A DNA stretch of 64,000 bases from Actinomycetes bacterium (lineage in GTDB: Bacteria > Actinomycetota > Actinomycetes > Nanopelagicales > Nanopelagicaceae), in NCBI GenBank assembly GCA_014190155.1, contig BJFY01000006.1, positions 1 to 64,000 on the forward strand, read 5' to 3'. The first letter of the stretch is position 1. Every line of letters begins with the position of its first letter. The notes under the pieces are model-generated. The model did no database searches and was not told where the DNA came from. It was given only the letters and a program-made list of their open reading frames with translations. Below are positions 1 through 8,850 of the stretch, piece after piece. Both the position numbers and the translations under genes were made by a program.

Positions 1-24
1 TTATTCTCAATAAATATGGCTTGC

Positions 25-477
25 TTAGTTAAAAATACTTAGCGCAGCAATCGCGCTATCAAATCCCTTATCTTCAAAGCTCTCAGTAAATCCAGCGCGA
101 GCCCTGGCCTGTTCAATTGTGTCGCACATTAAAACTCCAAATCCAATTGGTTTAGAACGACTTAGTGAAACCTCCATAATCCCAGTAGTAACACCTTGGC
201 AGACATAATCAAAATGTGGCGTGTCTCCACGAAGAACAAGTCCGAGAACTACTGCAACATCGAAACCGGAATCTAAAGCAAGTTGGGCCGCTAGAGGAAG
301 CTCAAAAGAGCCCGCTACTTTACGGATTTCGACATTTGTTAGCCCGGATATTTCAAATCCTTTAAGAGCGCCATCAATGAGTGCTTGGCAAATTTCTGGG
401 TGCCAAGATGCACTTATAACGACCGCTTTTAAGTGGGATACGTTCTTGAGTTGGACCTCGGGTGATTTTCCAGCCAT
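25..477 (-). CDS. ribH: 6,7-dimethyl-8-ribityllumazine synthase
   Basis: RibH condenses 5-amino-6-ribitylamino-uracil with 3,4-dihydroxy-2-butanone 4-phosphate to give lumazine, the penultimate step of riboflavin synthesis. The 150-residue length is normal for the family. Visible family marks are the N-terminal region that leads into VVISASWHPEI, the phosphate-binding loop region VLRGDTPHFDYV with its catalytic histidine, and the GFGVLMCDTIEQA stretch. It is the last of four rib genes on this strand and its start codon overlaps the last base of the ribBA stop, so translation is probably coupled. Expression should be under the FMN riboswitch upstream of ribD. The 24 bases beyond its stop show no clear terminator before the window ends. 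Confidence 0.95.
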   Translation of the reverse strand: MAGKSPEVQLKNVSHLKAVVISASWHPEICQALIDGALKGFEISGLTNVEIRKVAGSFELPLAAQLALDSGFDVAVVLGLVLRGDTPHFDYVCQGVTTGIMEVSLSRSKPIGFGVLMCDTIEQARARAGFTESFEDKGFDSAIAALSIFN

Positions 478-1670
478 TAGATCTCTCCTAACGAGTGACT
501 CAATAAATCTCTCTTACTTTCTAAATACTTCTTATTGAATTTATTTACTCCAACTAGAAGCCTGCTTTTTTTTATTTTAATTCCAGATCCTTCAAAAACT
601 GCTAATTTTTCTGGATTATTAGTGAGTAATTCGATATCGCAAATTTCAAGGGCTTTTAGAATTATGATTGCATCGCCATATGATCTCTCATCAACACCAT
701 GCCCAAGTGAAATATTAGCTTCAAGAGTATTTTGCCCAAGATCTTGCAATATGTAAGCACGGATTTTCTCGCCGAGCCCAATTCCTCGTCCTTCATGATC
801 ACGTAAATAAATAATCAATCCAGAGCCACGCTTTTCAATTTCGTAAATTGCTTGGATTAGTTGTGGTCCACAATCACAGCGCAATGAACCAAAGGCATCG
901 CCCGTTAGGCATTCTGAATGTATTCGACTCAAGAGATTTTTTTCTTGCAAATTCCCAAGTGCCAAGATCGCATGCTCCACGCCACTTCGTGAAGTGAATG
1001 TGGTGACCTTCCAAACATGTTCTCCAATAGGTAATTTAGCCCATTGAAAATCAATTTTATCATCCAACTCTTTTCTGACAACTTGGGCTTTTATCTCTTC
1101 AATAGTTATCTTCCTAATGGAATGCTTTGAAGCAAAATCTTCTAGTTCACTCCCGCGCATCATTGATCCATCGTCGTTAACCAACTCTGAAAGCACTGCC
1201 GCTGGATATGAATTAGTTAATTCACATAAGGCAATGCCAGCCTCGGTATGCCCACCTCGTTCGTGGATGCCGCCGGCAACTGCTACTAATGGGAAAATAT
1301 GGCCAGGGCGCGAGAACTCTGCGGCGCTTGTATCTGGATTGGCTAGCGCGCGCAGTGTATTTGCCCGCTCCGCTGCACTAATTCCTGTGGTTCGCGCCTC
1401 AATCAAATCAACCGAAACCGTAAATGCTGTCTCATGGCTATCTTCACTTTTGGCAACCATCATCGGAAGTTTGAGTCGTTTGGCGTTCTCATTAGTAATT
1501 GCGCCACAAATAACACCAGAGGTATGTCGTACCATGAAACCTATTTGTGCCGTAGTGGCTGTTTCGGCCAGCAATATTAAATCGCCCTCATTTTCACGAT
1601 CAGAATCATCGGTGACAATCAAAAATTTTCCATTCTTAAAATCTGCGAGAGCGTCTTTGAGATTACTCAT
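477..1670 (-). CDS. ribBA: Bifunctional 3,4-dihydroxy-2-butanone-4-phosphate synthase / GTP cyclohydrolase II
   Basis: This fused enzyme makes both riboflavin precursors. The N-terminal half (about residues 1-200) makes 3,4-dihydroxy-2-butanone 4-phosphate from ribulose 5-phosphate and shows the acidic metal motif DSDRENEGDL near residue 20 and HTEAGIALCEL near 140. The C-terminal half (about 205-397) opens the GTP ring; it has the zinc cysteines in SECLTGDAFGSLRCDCG and the RDHEGRGIGL motif. Both active sites look intact, and the 397-residue length is typical for actinobacterial RibA2-type proteins. Its ATG overlaps the ribE stop (ATGA) and its stop overlaps the ribH start, so it sits inside a tightly coupled operon. 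Confidence 0.96.
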   Translation of the reverse strand: MSNLKDALADFKNGKFLIVTDDSDRENEGDLILLAETATTAQIGFMVRHTSGVICGAITNENAKRLKLPMMVAKSEDSHETAFTVSVDLIEARTTGISAAERANTLRALANPDTSAAEFSRPGHIFPLVAVAGGIHERGGHTEAGIALCELTNSYPAAVLSELVNDDGSMMRGSELEDFASKHSIRKITIEEIKAQVVRKELDDKIDFQWAKLPIGEHVWKVTTFTSRSGVEHAILALGNLQEKNLLSRIHSECLTGDAFGSLRCDCGPQLIQAIYEIEKRGSGLIIYLRDHEGRGIGLGEKIRAYILQDLGQNTLEANISLGHGVDERSYGDAIIILKALEICDIELLTNNPEKLAVFEGSGIKIKKSRLLVGVNKFNKKYLESKRDLLSHSLGEI

Positions 1671-2275
1671 GACTTATCCCCCTTGGCTAGCAGTCTCTCA
1701 ACATACTTGGCTAGAACATCAACTTCGATATTTACTAAATCTCCTGGCTTCTTTGTTGACAAATTAGTTCGTTTTAAAGTTTCCCGAATCAACCACACTG
1801 TTACTACATTTGTTGCATCAGCTATCTCACCTACAGTTAAAGAAACGCCATCAATACAGATAGAGCCTTGATTCACAATATATCTACCCAAATGTTCTGG
1901 CACTTTAATATCAAATTGAACCCATTTATCGCCAGGGGTGAATGCAAGAACTGTGGCAGTGCCGTCAACATGACCTTGAACCATATGTCCCCCCATACGG
2001 TCACTCAATTGCGCCGCAAGTTCTAAATTCACGTGACTGCCCACAATAGTTTGCGCCAATGAAGTAAGTGTCAAAGTTTGGACCATTACATCGGCCGTAA
2101 ATTCTCTCCCAGATACCGATCTTGCGGTTAGACAGACACCATTTACCGCAATCGAGTCTCCCAATTTTATTTCGGCGATAAGCAATGGTGCTGCAATTGT
2201 AAAAATTGCAGAATTATTGCCATTACTAATTGCGGTAACTGTTCCAAGCTCTGATATGAGTCCAGTAAACATCAT
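1667..2275 (-). CDS. ribE: Riboflavin synthase, alpha subunit
   Basis: Riboflavin synthase dismutates two 6,7-dimethyl-8-ribityllumazine molecules into riboflavin and the pyrimidine that RibH reuses. The protein starts with the diagnostic MFTGLI (preceded here by a second Met) and consists of two similar lumazine-binding barrels of about 95 residues; HMVQGHVDG near residue 95 marks the junction and SICIDGVSLTV lies in the second repeat. Length 202 is standard. Two adjacent ATG codons (2275 and 2272) are possible starts, and both overlap or touch the ribD stop. It is the second gene of the rib operon. Confidence 0.96.
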   Translation of the reverse strand: MMFTGLISELGTVTAISNGNNSAIFTIAAPLLIAEIKLGDSIAVNGVCLTARSVSGREFTADVMVQTLTLTSLAQTIVGSHVNLELAAQLSDRMGGHMVQGHVDGTATVLAFTPGDKWVQFDIKVPEHLGRYIVNQGSICIDGVSLTVGEIADATNVVTVWLIRETLKRTNLSTKKPGDLVNIEVDVLAKYVERLLAKGDKS

Positions 2276-3285
2276 GCACCGTTTCTAACGCGATAGACAG
2301 ATTTAATATCGCCATCTAGAACTTGGGTGCTGATGTGCTGCAAGCGCATTTGATCTGCGATTGTTGAGTCAAAATCACGAGCATAGAAAGCTTTCCCAGA
2401 TCCCAATAAAGAAGGTGCTTGATAGATGACAAGTTCGTCAATCAAAGCGTGTTTGACCATGGCGCTTGCCAACGTGGGGCCAGCCTCAACAAATACCTGA
2501 TTAATATCTAACTCATTGAGTTTTTCTACCAATAGATCCAAATCCTGCGATTTCACAACAACGGTCTCGCTTGCGCCATCAAAGATCGCGGCATCATGTG
2601 GCAACTCTCGTTCCCCACAAATAACCCGAATCGGATTGTGTGAATATCCCACAAAGTCACCACGTGGAATTAATTTTGGATTATCTGTAATAACTGTATT
2701 TGTTCCAACTAAAATTGCATCAGATTGGCGACGCAACTTTTGAACATCTGCGCGCGATATTTCACTGCTTATCCATTTTGAAGATCCATCGGTTGCTGCA
2801 CTTTTTCCATCAAGAGTCGCTGCAACTTTCCAAGTAAAAAAGGGACGATTTTTCTTTATCTTCGTCAACCAAGCACGATTTGAATGCGCAGCCACTTCTT
2901 TAAGCACGTCGGCAATAACGATTACACCACTGGTTCGTAATTTTTCAGCCCCACCTGCTGCAACTGGATTAGGATCACTAACAGCAAATACAACTGTTGC
3001 GATTCCGGCATCAATTATTGCCTGCGTGCACGGAGTAGTACTTCCTATGTGATCACATGGTTCAAGCGTCACAACCATTGTTGCACCATGAGCACTTTTA
3101 CCCGCACTTTTAATCGCAACTATTTCTGCATGATCATTGCTCTTCATGCGATTATGAAAACCTTCAGCGATGAGATTTCCAGTCGCATCAATTATTACGG
3201 CACCAACTATTGGATTAGGCGCACTCTTTCCTAACCCATTTTCTGACAGAGCGATGGCACGTTGCATTGCAACGGTGTAATCCAT
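2272..3285 (-). CDS. ribD: Bifunctional diaminohydroxyphosphoribosylaminopyrimidine deaminase / 5-amino-6-(5-phosphoribosylamino)uracil reductase
   Basis: RibD carries out the deamination and side-chain reduction steps of riboflavin synthesis. The N-terminal deaminase has the zinc motif HAEIVAI and the following TLEPCDH...PCTQAII cysteine pair (about residues 45-95). The C-terminal half (about 145-335) is a DHFR-like NADPH reductase with TLDGKSAATDGSSKWIS. I placed the start at the ATG at 3285 because a GGGGG Shine-Dalgarno-like run lies just upstream; a GTG four codons earlier (3297) is also open. It is the first gene of the rib operon, about 90 bases downstream of the FMN riboswitch. A shorter RibD reductase-domain paralog lies at 54273-54776. 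Confidence 0.95.
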   Translation of the reverse strand: MDYTVAMQRAIALSENGLGKSAPNPIVGAVIIDATGNLIAEGFHNRMKSNDHAEIVAIKSAGKSAHGATMVVTLEPCDHIGSTTPCTQAIIDAGIATVVFAVSDPNPVAAGGAEKLRTSGVIVIADVLKEVAAHSNRAWLTKIKKNRPFFTWKVAATLDGKSAATDGSSKWISSEISRADVQKLRRQSDAILVGTNTVITDNPKLIPRGDFVGYSHNPIRVICGERELPHDAAIFDGASETVVVKSQDLDLLVEKLNELDINQVFVEAGPTLASAMVKHALIDELVIYQAPSLLGSGKAFYARDFDSTIADQMRLQHISTQVLDGDIKSVYRVRNGA

Positions 3286-3372
3286 ATCTACCCCCACTCA
3301 TAATTCGAGTCGCCGGGGTGTGTGCATGTAGGCACAAATACGGTAGGGCAAGTCAAATGCCCACCTACTTTT

Positions 3373-3492
3373 GTTTCCTCTCATCCGGACTTTAACCGTC
3401 GGTCTCAGAATTTCACTGAGTCAACCGATACCTGGATGGCATCGGGTCGCGGACTATAACCGCCGGTTCGAAATTACATCGACCCCGGAAAC
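3373..3492 (-). promoter_or_regulatory. FMN riboswitch (RFN element) of the rib operon
   Basis: Reading the minus strand, the conserved RFN pieces appear in order: GACCGGCGGT-like (as AACCGGCGGT), AGTCC, the variable arm with GATGCCATC, a second GACGGT...AGTCCGG block, and the closing GATGAGAGGAAA. This is the FMN aptamer, which binds flavin mononucleotide and lowers rib expression when FMN is plentiful. Downstream on the transcript, a GTAGGTGGGCA/TGCCCTAC hairpin (about 3341-3367) lies between the aptamer and ribD. It has no U-tract, so control may act at translation rather than termination; that part is inference. Confidence 0.93.
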
Positions 3493-3501
3493 AACGTCTT
3501 A

Positions 3502-3507
3502 ATTCTA
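3502..3507 (-). promoter_or_regulatory. Probable -10 element of the rib operon
   Basis: TAGAAT on the minus strand lies about ten bases before the first conserved riboswitch bases, which would start the transcript at about 3495, immediately upstream of the aptamer. No good -35 is seen at the usual spacing. A CCCAG/CTGGG inverted repeat lies just upstream (about 3522-3532). Confidence 0.45.
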
Positions 3508-3565
3508 CAGCGACTTTGCCCAGGCTGGGAACTCAATACCTTTGATTTATAGCACAATCTGGGGT

Positions 3566-4507
3566 TCAGATACTTCCTTTTAGATAGGAATTAATTCCAT
3601 CTGCTAAAAATTGCTGCACTTCCGTTGCAACTTCCGGAGCGACTCCAGCTAGAGCATTGAACCCGTGTATTGCGCCGAGAAATTCTTTGAAGATCACCTT
3701 AACTCCAGCCTTTTCTAATGCCTCTGCATAGAGTCGTCCATCATCGGCTAATGGATCGTATTCAGCCGTAACTACAAGTGCTGGCGCTAGGTTTGATAGG
3801 TTTTTAGATGTGGCCGGAAAAGCGTAAGGATTGTCTAAGTCAGCATCATCCTGCGCATATTGTGATTCAAACCAACGCATTACTTGAGAAGTTAAACCAA
3901 AACCTTCGCCATTATTAATCGCACTTGGTAACGAACCATCATGACCGGTGCATGGATATACCAACATTTGGAAAGCAAGTTTTACTAATCCGGTATCGCG
4001 AGCTTTGATTGCAACTGCTGCAGCTAGATTTCCGCCAGCGCTATCCCCACCAACGCCAATCTTTGTGGCATCGATTTTCAATAGCTCTGCGTTACGAACT
4101 ACCCATTCAAGCGCGGAATAACAATCATTAAAGGGAGTTGGAAACGGATGTTCCGGTGCTTTTTGATATTGCACCTGGACAACTACGAATTTTCCTTTGT
4201 TTGACAACGAGCGAACTGTTGGTTCGAAACCATCCATATTCCCGATAACCCAGCCGCCGCCATGCAAATAAAGCATGATTGGAAGGTTTGGTTCATCACT
4301 TGGTCGATAAATCCTTATTGGTAAATAACCATTTGGCCCAGAGATAACTTTATGTTCAACGCTAAATATTGGTTCGGGCTTACCAATGAAATCTGGATTT
4401 GGAAGGGTGCGGAATCGATACTCCACCATGGACATTTCCCATGGCGCTGGCATCACCATTTTTTCGCGGAGCGCTAGATATTCGGCAAATTCCTGTTTAA
4501 GCGCCAT
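3566..4507 (-). CDS. Alpha/beta hydrolase, hormone-sensitive-lipase type esterase
   Basis: A cytosolic carboxylesterase-like enzyme with no signal peptide. It has the HGGG oxyanion motif (YLHGGGWV), the GDSAGGN nucleophile elbow, an acid residue in EYDPLADDG and the catalytic His in GAIHGF near the C terminus, so the triad appears complete. The substrate cannot be told. I chose the ATG at 4507 (313 residues) rather than the TTG at 4543, because TACGCT lies exactly six bases upstream, matching the leaderless promoter pattern seen for many genes here, while the TTG has no ribosome-binding site. It stands alone between the rib riboswitch and the cytochrome oxidase genes, which read in the same direction. 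Confidence 0.85.
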   Translation of the reverse strand: MALKQEFAEYLALREKMVMPAPWEMSMVEYRFRTLPNPDFIGKPEPIFSVEHKVISGPNGYLPIRIYRPSDEPNLPIMLYLHGGGWVIGNMDGFEPTVRSLSNKGKFVVVQVQYQKAPEHPFPTPFNDCYSALEWVVRNAELLKIDATKIGVGGDSAGGNLAAAVAIKARDTGLVKLAFQMLVYPCTGHDGSLPSAINNGEGFGLTSQVMRWFESQYAQDDADLDNPYAFPATSKNLSNLAPALVVTAEYDPLADDGRLYAEALEKAGVKVIFKEFLGAIHGFNALAGVAPEVATEVQQFLADGINSYLKGSI

Positions 4508-4519
4508 AGATTGAGCGTA
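4508..4519 (-). promoter_or_regulatory. Leaderless-type promoter of the esterase gene
   Basis: TACGCT (4514-4519 on the minus strand) followed by six bases and then ATG. This site decides the start codon chosen for the gene. Confidence 0.5.
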
Positions 4520-4658
4520 GTAGTCTTTTAATATGAATGCCAAGGATTCGAGCCGAGAGTCGCACTTGCCTGCAATTTAGAAGCGATATGAAGTTAGTAA
4601 ATAACTATTTCTGCTCCAGCTATTTGTTAAGAAACGTGGAACAACTGCGACATATTAA

Positions 4659-5060
4659 TTAATGAGTGCTCACTGTTGGTTTTTCGTATTCAAGTGAGAA
4701 CCCAATAACGCTGATCAGAAGTGCGCCTACCCCAATAATTGTGAGCCACCACCCGATGATCAATCCCAGACCTACTGTGCAAATCGAAAGTCCAAGTGGC
4801 AATGGCCACCATGAATGTGGGCTGTAAAAACCAAGGTCACCTGCGGAATCTGCTATTTCTCCTAGGTCATTATCTTCAGGAAGCACTCCACCAGATCGTC
4901 GATCAATAAACCATAAGTAATAGCCAATTAGTAGCGCTAAGAGCGCGCTTAATCCAATCGCTATGACGCCTAACTCCTCACCGCCTACTAAGAAATAGAC
5001 AACATCTAGCAGAGCATAAAAAAATGTCAACACTGCAAATAATTTCCAAGCGACGCGCAT
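4659..5060 (-). CDS. ctaF: Cytochrome c oxidase subunit 4, actinobacterial type
   Basis: Small membrane subunit of the actinobacterial aa3 oxidase. The 133 residues form four predicted membrane helices: two at the N terminus (about 5-25 and 31-51), then the soluble loop with GGVLPEDNDLGEIADSAGDLGFYSPHSWWP (key residues at about 57-86), then two more (about 88-106 and 108-124). The FYSPHSWWPLPL stretch is characteristic of the family. It follows ctaD directly; its ATG lies one base from the ctaD stop. It acts in the cytoplasmic membrane with CtaC and CtaD. No ctaE or qcrCAB genes are in this window, although in M. tuberculosis they are close by. Confidence 0.93.
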   Translation of the reverse strand: MRVAWKLFAVLTFFYALLDVVYFLVGGEELGVIAIGLSALLALLIGYYLWFIDRRSGGVLPEDNDLGEIADSAGDLGFYSPHSWWPLPLGLSICTVGLGLIIGWWLTIIGVGALLISVIGFSLEYEKPTVSTH

Positions 5061-6727
5061 TAGTGCCCACCATCAGTATTAACCATATGTGGGTGATGTA
5101 AATCAAATGCTGGTCGTTCGCTTCGGATCCGCGGCATCGATGTGAAGTTGTGACGTGGTGGTGGGCAGGAAGTGGCCCACTCCAGCGAACCACCATAACC
5201 CCACGGATCATCTACTAATACTTTTGGACTCTTTCGAGATATCCAAACATTGATAGCGAAGGGAAGCATTGATAAAGCTAGTAGAAAAGATCCAGTCGTA
5301 GAAATCATATTCATTTCTGTGAATCCATCTGTTGCCAGATAATCTGCGTAGCGACGCGGGAAGCCTTTTATACCCAACCAGTGTTGAACCAAGAAAGTAA
5401 TGTGGAAACCGAAGAAAAGCGTCCAGAAATGAATTTTTCCTAAACGTTCGTTTAGCATATGCCCAGTCATCTTTGGCCACCAGAAATAAAAGCCGCCAAA
5501 CATTGCAAACACTACAGTTCCAAATAAGACGTAATGAAAATGCGCTACCACGAAATATGAAGCCGAAACACTGAAATCTAATGGTGGGCTTGCCAAAATA
5601 ATTCCAGTTAAGCCACCGAATAAGAAAGTAATAAGAAAACCCGTGATCCAAAGCATTGGTGTGTCAAAAGTTATAGAACCACGCCAGATAGTGCCAATCC
5701 AATTGAAAAATTTCACTCCAGTTGGAACGCCGATTAAGAAAGTCATGAACGAAAAGAATGGCAATAGAACTTGCCCTGAGGCAAACATATGATGTGCCCA
5801 GACGGCAACCGAGAGAGCTGCAATTCCTATTGTGGCCGCAATTAAACCTTTGTATCCAAAAATAGGTTTCCTACTAAAAACTGGCAAAATTTCAGTAGCA
5901 ATTCCAAAGAAGGGAAGCGCGAGGATATAAACCTCTGGATGTCCAAAAAACCAAAAGAGATGCTGCCAAAGCATGGCGCCACCATTTGCGGGATCAAATA
6001 TGTGAGATCCAAATATGCGGTCAGACTCAAGTCCTAATAGCGCCGCAGCTAATGGCGGAAATGCCAGCAAAACAAGAATTGATGTAAGAAGCGCGTTCCA
6101 TGTAAATATCGGCATCCGGAACATAGTCATCCCGGGAGCGCGCATTGTGAAAATTGTAGTTACAAAATTAACGCCACCCATAATTGTTCCAAGGCCACTG
6201 ATTGCTAAACCAATCACCCACAAATCTGAACCTATACCTGGCGAATATTCTGAATTTGAAAGTGGCGCATAGGCCGTCCAGCCAAATGAAGCCGCGCCAC
6301 CTGGCGTTAAAAATCCGGCAAACACCATCACTCCGCCAAGTAAATACAACCAGTAAGAAAGCATGTTTAATCTTGGAAATGCAACATCGGCCGCGCCAAT
6401 TTGAAGTGGCATGAGGACATTTGTGAAGCCAACAAAGAGCGGAGTAGCAAAGAGTAACAACATGATTGTGCCATGCATCGTGAAAACTTGATTGTATTGC
6501 TCTGCGCTCACAAATTGCAGTCCCGGCCTAGCTAGCTCGCTCCGTAAAATTAGCGCCAGTAGGCCAGCAATCAAAAACCAAGTAAAAGAAGTGATCAAAT
6601 ATAGGTAGCCAATTGTTTTGTGATCGGTGGAAGTGAGCCATTTGACTAATAACTTCCCCTTGTTTGTGCCTTGAATTTTACTTTGACCTGAAGCAGCCAT
6701 CATTGGCTTAGTCGCATAAGTTGTCAT
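5060..6727 (-). CDS. ctaD: Cytochrome c oxidase subunit I
   Basis: Catalytic haem-copper subunit that reduces oxygen to water and pumps protons. At 555 residues it has the usual twelve membrane helices. Visible signatures are the low-spin haem region [12 protein letters not shown], the D-channel loop [28 protein letters not shown] with the channel glutamate and CuB histidine, WAHHMFASG with the CuB histidine pair, and HFHYVLFG near residue 400 for the haem histidines. All of these look normal for an A1-type oxidase. Its start overlaps the ctaC stop by four bases and it runs directly into ctaF, so ctaC-ctaD-ctaF is one transcript. Confidence 0.97.
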   Translation of the reverse strand: MTTYATKPMMAASGQSKIQGTNKGKLLVKWLTSTDHKTIGYLYLITSFTWFLIAGLLALILRSELARPGLQFVSAEQYNQVFTMHGTIMLLLFATPLFVGFTNVLMPLQIGAADVAFPRLNMLSYWLYLLGGVMVFAGFLTPGGAASFGWTAYAPLSNSEYSPGIGSDLWVIGLAISGLGTIMGGVNFVTTIFTMRAPGMTMFRMPIFTWNALLTSILVLLAFPPLAAALLGLESDRIFGSHIFDPANGGAMLWQHLFWFFGHPEVYILALPFFGIATEILPVFSRKPIFGYKGLIAATIGIAALSVAVWAHHMFASGQVLLPFFSFMTFLIGVPTGVKFFNWIGTIWRGSITFDTPMLWITGFLITFLFGGLTGIILASPPLDFSVSASYFVVAHFHYVLFGTVVFAMFGGFYFWWPKMTGHMLNERLGKIHFWTLFFGFHITFLVQHWLGIKGFPRRYADYLATDGFTEMNMISTTGSFLLALSMLPFAINVWISRKSPKVLVDDPWGYGGSLEWATSCPPPRHNFTSMPRIRSERPAFDLHHPHMVNTDGGH

Positions 6728-7482
6728 TTTTGGCCTACTTTCAAGTCAGCAATATAACCTTGATACTCGGCCGGAGTTACAACTTTTACCGTAAATAACA
6801 TTTGTGAATGACTTCGCCCACAAAGCATGTTGCAACGGCCCGGAAAGGTTCCTAATTTATTCGCTGAAAATTCAAGTTGATTCTCTACACCAGGCAAATT
6901 CATCATTTGAATCATAAATGCTGGAATCCAGAAACCATGGATAACATCGCTAGAGGTTAATTTGAATCGAACCCGTTCCCCAAGTGGCATGTACAGAACC
7001 GCTGGCTGCGCAGGTGTACCAGTAATAGTTGTACCTGGGCCTGCCTCTTTGTAACTAAACTGCCACGACCACTGAAATGCGTTTACGGTTACATCGTGTA
7101 CCGCAGTCGAATTCGCCGGTGAAATTTTGGTGATGCTCGATTCGGCAACTGCGGTGTATCCAAAAAGTACTGCAACAATCACGAACGGAATTATCGTATA
7201 GGCAATTTCGGTTGGAATGTTATAACGAGTTTGCTTGGGAAAATTTTCATCTTTTTTACGATGAAATATCGCGGCCCACAATATCAACGCAGCGGTAAAT
7301 GCTCCGACGACTAGCGCTGCGATCCAAGCTCCTTGCCAAAGTGGCAGCGAGATATCAGTTACGCTGGAGAGTCCAGGGTTGAAGCCAAATCCAATAGTTT
7401 CTTTGCTTGAACATCCAGTTGTGAAAATTATGCTTAAAAAAACGACACCTGCCATTTTTGCAGATTTTTTTAAGCGGGACAT
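6724..7482 (-). CDS. ctaC: Cytochrome c oxidase subunit II, lipoprotein
   Basis: CtaC accepts electrons from cytochrome c or the bc1 complex through its CuA centre and hands them to CtaD. With the start at 7482 the protein opens with positive residues, a hydrophobic stretch and TTGCSS, a lipobox, so it is probably a lipoprotein. Two membrane helices follow, then a cupredoxin domain. The CuA motif reads [12 protein letters not shown]: the two Cys, His and Met ligands are present, but the usual Glu between the cysteines (CxELCG) is Met. A longer reading frame from 7554 exists, but TATCCT sits six bases before the ATG at 7482, matching the leaderless pattern. It diverges from the desulfurase-like gene at 7541. 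Confidence 0.94.
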   Translation of the reverse strand: MSRLKKSAKMAGVVFLSIIFTTGCSSKETIGFGFNPGLSSVTDISLPLWQGAWIAALVVGAFTAALILWAAIFHRKKDENFPKQTRYNIPTEIAYTIIPFVIVAVLFGYTAVAESSITKISPANSTAVHDVTVNAFQWSWQFSYKEAGPGTTITGTPAQPAVLYMPLGERVRFKLTSSDVIHGFWIPAFMIQMMNLPGVENQLEFSANKLGTFPGRCNMLCGRSHSQMLFTVKVVTPAEYQGYIADLKVGQK

Positions 7483-7494
7483 AGGGAAAGGATA
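7483..7494 (-). promoter_or_regulatory. Leaderless-type promoter of ctaC
   Basis: TATCCT (7489-7494, minus strand), six bases, then ATG. This supports the lipoprotein start over the longer upstream reading frame. Confidence 0.55.
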
Positions 7495-7540
7495 TCCATC
7501 CATTTCGCAGAGTTCGCGCTGACCTAGTACCGTTCCAAGG

Positions 7541-8638
7541 GTGGTTCGTATCACAGGAGATTTCCAGAGTGATAGCCCCGTCCATCCGATGGCCCTGGGG
7601 CTACTTGGCGACCTTTATCAACGGGGTTGGCGCGACCCGACAAAGATCCATCTCCCCTCAGCTGAATTAGCAATTTTAATAACTGATGCAAAAGCGAGTT
7701 TGGCAAAGCACCTAAAAATCTCTCCCAATGAAATTGAAGTTATCTCTGATTTAAATCTCGGTTTCCACCTAGGAATATCTGGGCTTTTGCATTCAAATTC
7801 AAGACTTATTCATAGCGCGGTAGATCGCCAAGACATTTTTGCAATCGCGCGCGCTCATCAAAACAATGGTGGCGAGGTACAAGTTTGCAATTGCGATCTA
7901 ACTGGCGTAATTGATTATGCCGCTATCAAGCCATCCGATAAGAATGTAATTGTTTGGCAATCATGTAATCGCGAGACCGGGGTTAAGCAATCCGCAACCA
8001 GAGCGCTCGAAAATATTTCCACAACCGGCTCGAAAATCTTTGCAGACATGACCTTCGCAAATTTTCGGTCGGAACCCCCCGTTAATTGGAGTACCGCGCT
8101 CTGGGATGCAACCTCATGGGGTGGGCCGAAAGGTATTGCTTTCTTAGCAATCCGTAACGGCGTGAATTGGGTAAACCCACTTCCTCATATTGATATGGAA
8201 CGGGTTTCCAATGGATTTTCGATTCCATTATTTTTGGCTAGCGTAGTGGCGCTTGAGAATTCAAATAAAGATTTCGAAACTGATTCGCTTCGAATATTGG
8301 AATTGAATAAACGGGTAAGAGGGTTTGTGGCTGCAAATATTCCAGATGCAGATATCGCTGGCAATATTGAAGATAGTGATCCTCGAAAGCTTTCGATTTC
8401 ATTTCTTTATATCCAAGCCGAAGAGTTATTGCGAAATTTAGAAAAATCCGGTTATCTAGTTGATTCGGGTTCAGCTTGTAGCGCAGCCGACCTTGCGCCT
8501 AGCCATGTTCTCGCTGCGATGGGGATACTTACCCACGGAAATATCCGGCTAACGTTTAGAGCCGATATGACCATCGCAATCGTTGATCAATTCTTAACCG
8601 CCTTGAAAACCGAAATCGAACTCGCGCGCTTGGATTGA
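7541..8638 (+). CDS. Cysteine desulfurase-like PLP enzyme (aminotransferase class V)
   Basis: PLP-dependent fold-type I enzyme related to IscS/NifS. It keeps DFQSDSPVHP near the N terminus (the usual D-N-A-A-T-T-P-x-H/D-P region, altered), WGGPKG with the PLP lysine near residue 200, and SGSACSAADLAPSHVL near 310, where the sulfur-accepting cysteine lies. The first motif is degenerate compared with typical desulfurases, so the exact substrate is less sure. The GTG start has AAGG just upstream and TACCGT seven bases upstream. It is translationally coupled to a TusA-like protein, which suggests that it mobilises sulfur from cysteine and passes it to that partner. Confidence 0.82.
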   Translation: MVRITGDFQSDSPVHPMALGLLGDLYQRGWRDPTKIHLPSAELAILITDAKASLAKHLKISPNEIEVISDLNLGFHLGISGLLHSNSRLIHSAVDRQDIFAIARAHQNNGGEVQVCNCDLTGVIDYAAIKPSDKNVIVWQSCNRETGVKQSATRALENISTTGSKIFADMTFANFRSEPPVNWSTALWDATSWGGPKGIAFLAIRNGVNWVNPLPHIDMERVSNGFSIPLFLASVVALENSNKDFETDSLRILELNKRVRGFVAANIPDADIAGNIEDSDPRKLSISFLYIQAEELLRNLEKSGYLVDSGSACSAADLAPSHVLAAMGILTHGNIRLTFRADMTIAIVDQFLTALKTEIELARLD

Positions 8639-8640
8639 AA

Positions 8641-8850
8641 ATGTTGCCGTTAAATTGTTTAGGAATGCGCTGTCCACTTCCAATTATTGAAAGTGCGAAG
8701 GCGCTAAAAACTTTGGTGACCGGTGATCAAATCTCCTTACAAAGCGATGACCCAGCGACTTGGGTTGATTTATCGGCATGGGCGCGCATGAGTGGTAATG
8801 AAGTCTTACAAATTGATAAAACTAATTTCTTAATTACAAAGAAGCGTTAA
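8641..8850 (+). CDS. TusA-family sulfur carrier protein
   Basis: Small cytosolic sulfur-transfer protein of about 70 residues. It contains LNCLGMRCPLPIIE, in which the CPxP cysteine carries the persulfide, followed by the usual ALK and a C-terminal half with DDPATWVDLSAWA. Two starts are possible: the ATG at 8641, chosen here, or a TTG at 8635 overlapping the stop of the upstream desulfurase-like gene. The coupling suggests a dedicated desulfurase-TusA relay. The final acceptor (tRNA thiolation, molybdopterin or other) is not shown by the window. It converges on adoK, whose stop overlaps its last bases. Confidence 0.88.
   Translation: MLPLNCLGMRCPLPIIESAKALKTLVTGDQISLQSDDPATWVDLSAWARMSGNEVLQIDKTNFLITKKR

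Noticed and set aside
1117-1767. A 216-codon open frame on the plus strand opposite ribBA
   Set aside because: It lies wholly opposite a conserved enzyme gene, has no recognisable motif, and no start signal; it is a shadow of the ribBA codon pattern.
3341-3367. Hairpin between the FMN riboswitch and ribD as an intrinsic terminator
   Set aside because: The stem is not followed by a T run on the transcript; it may still act in translational control.
4520-4658. tRNA-like sequence around GGATTCGAGCC between the esterase and ctaF
   Set aside because: No acceptor or anticodon stems can be formed around the T-loop-like bases.
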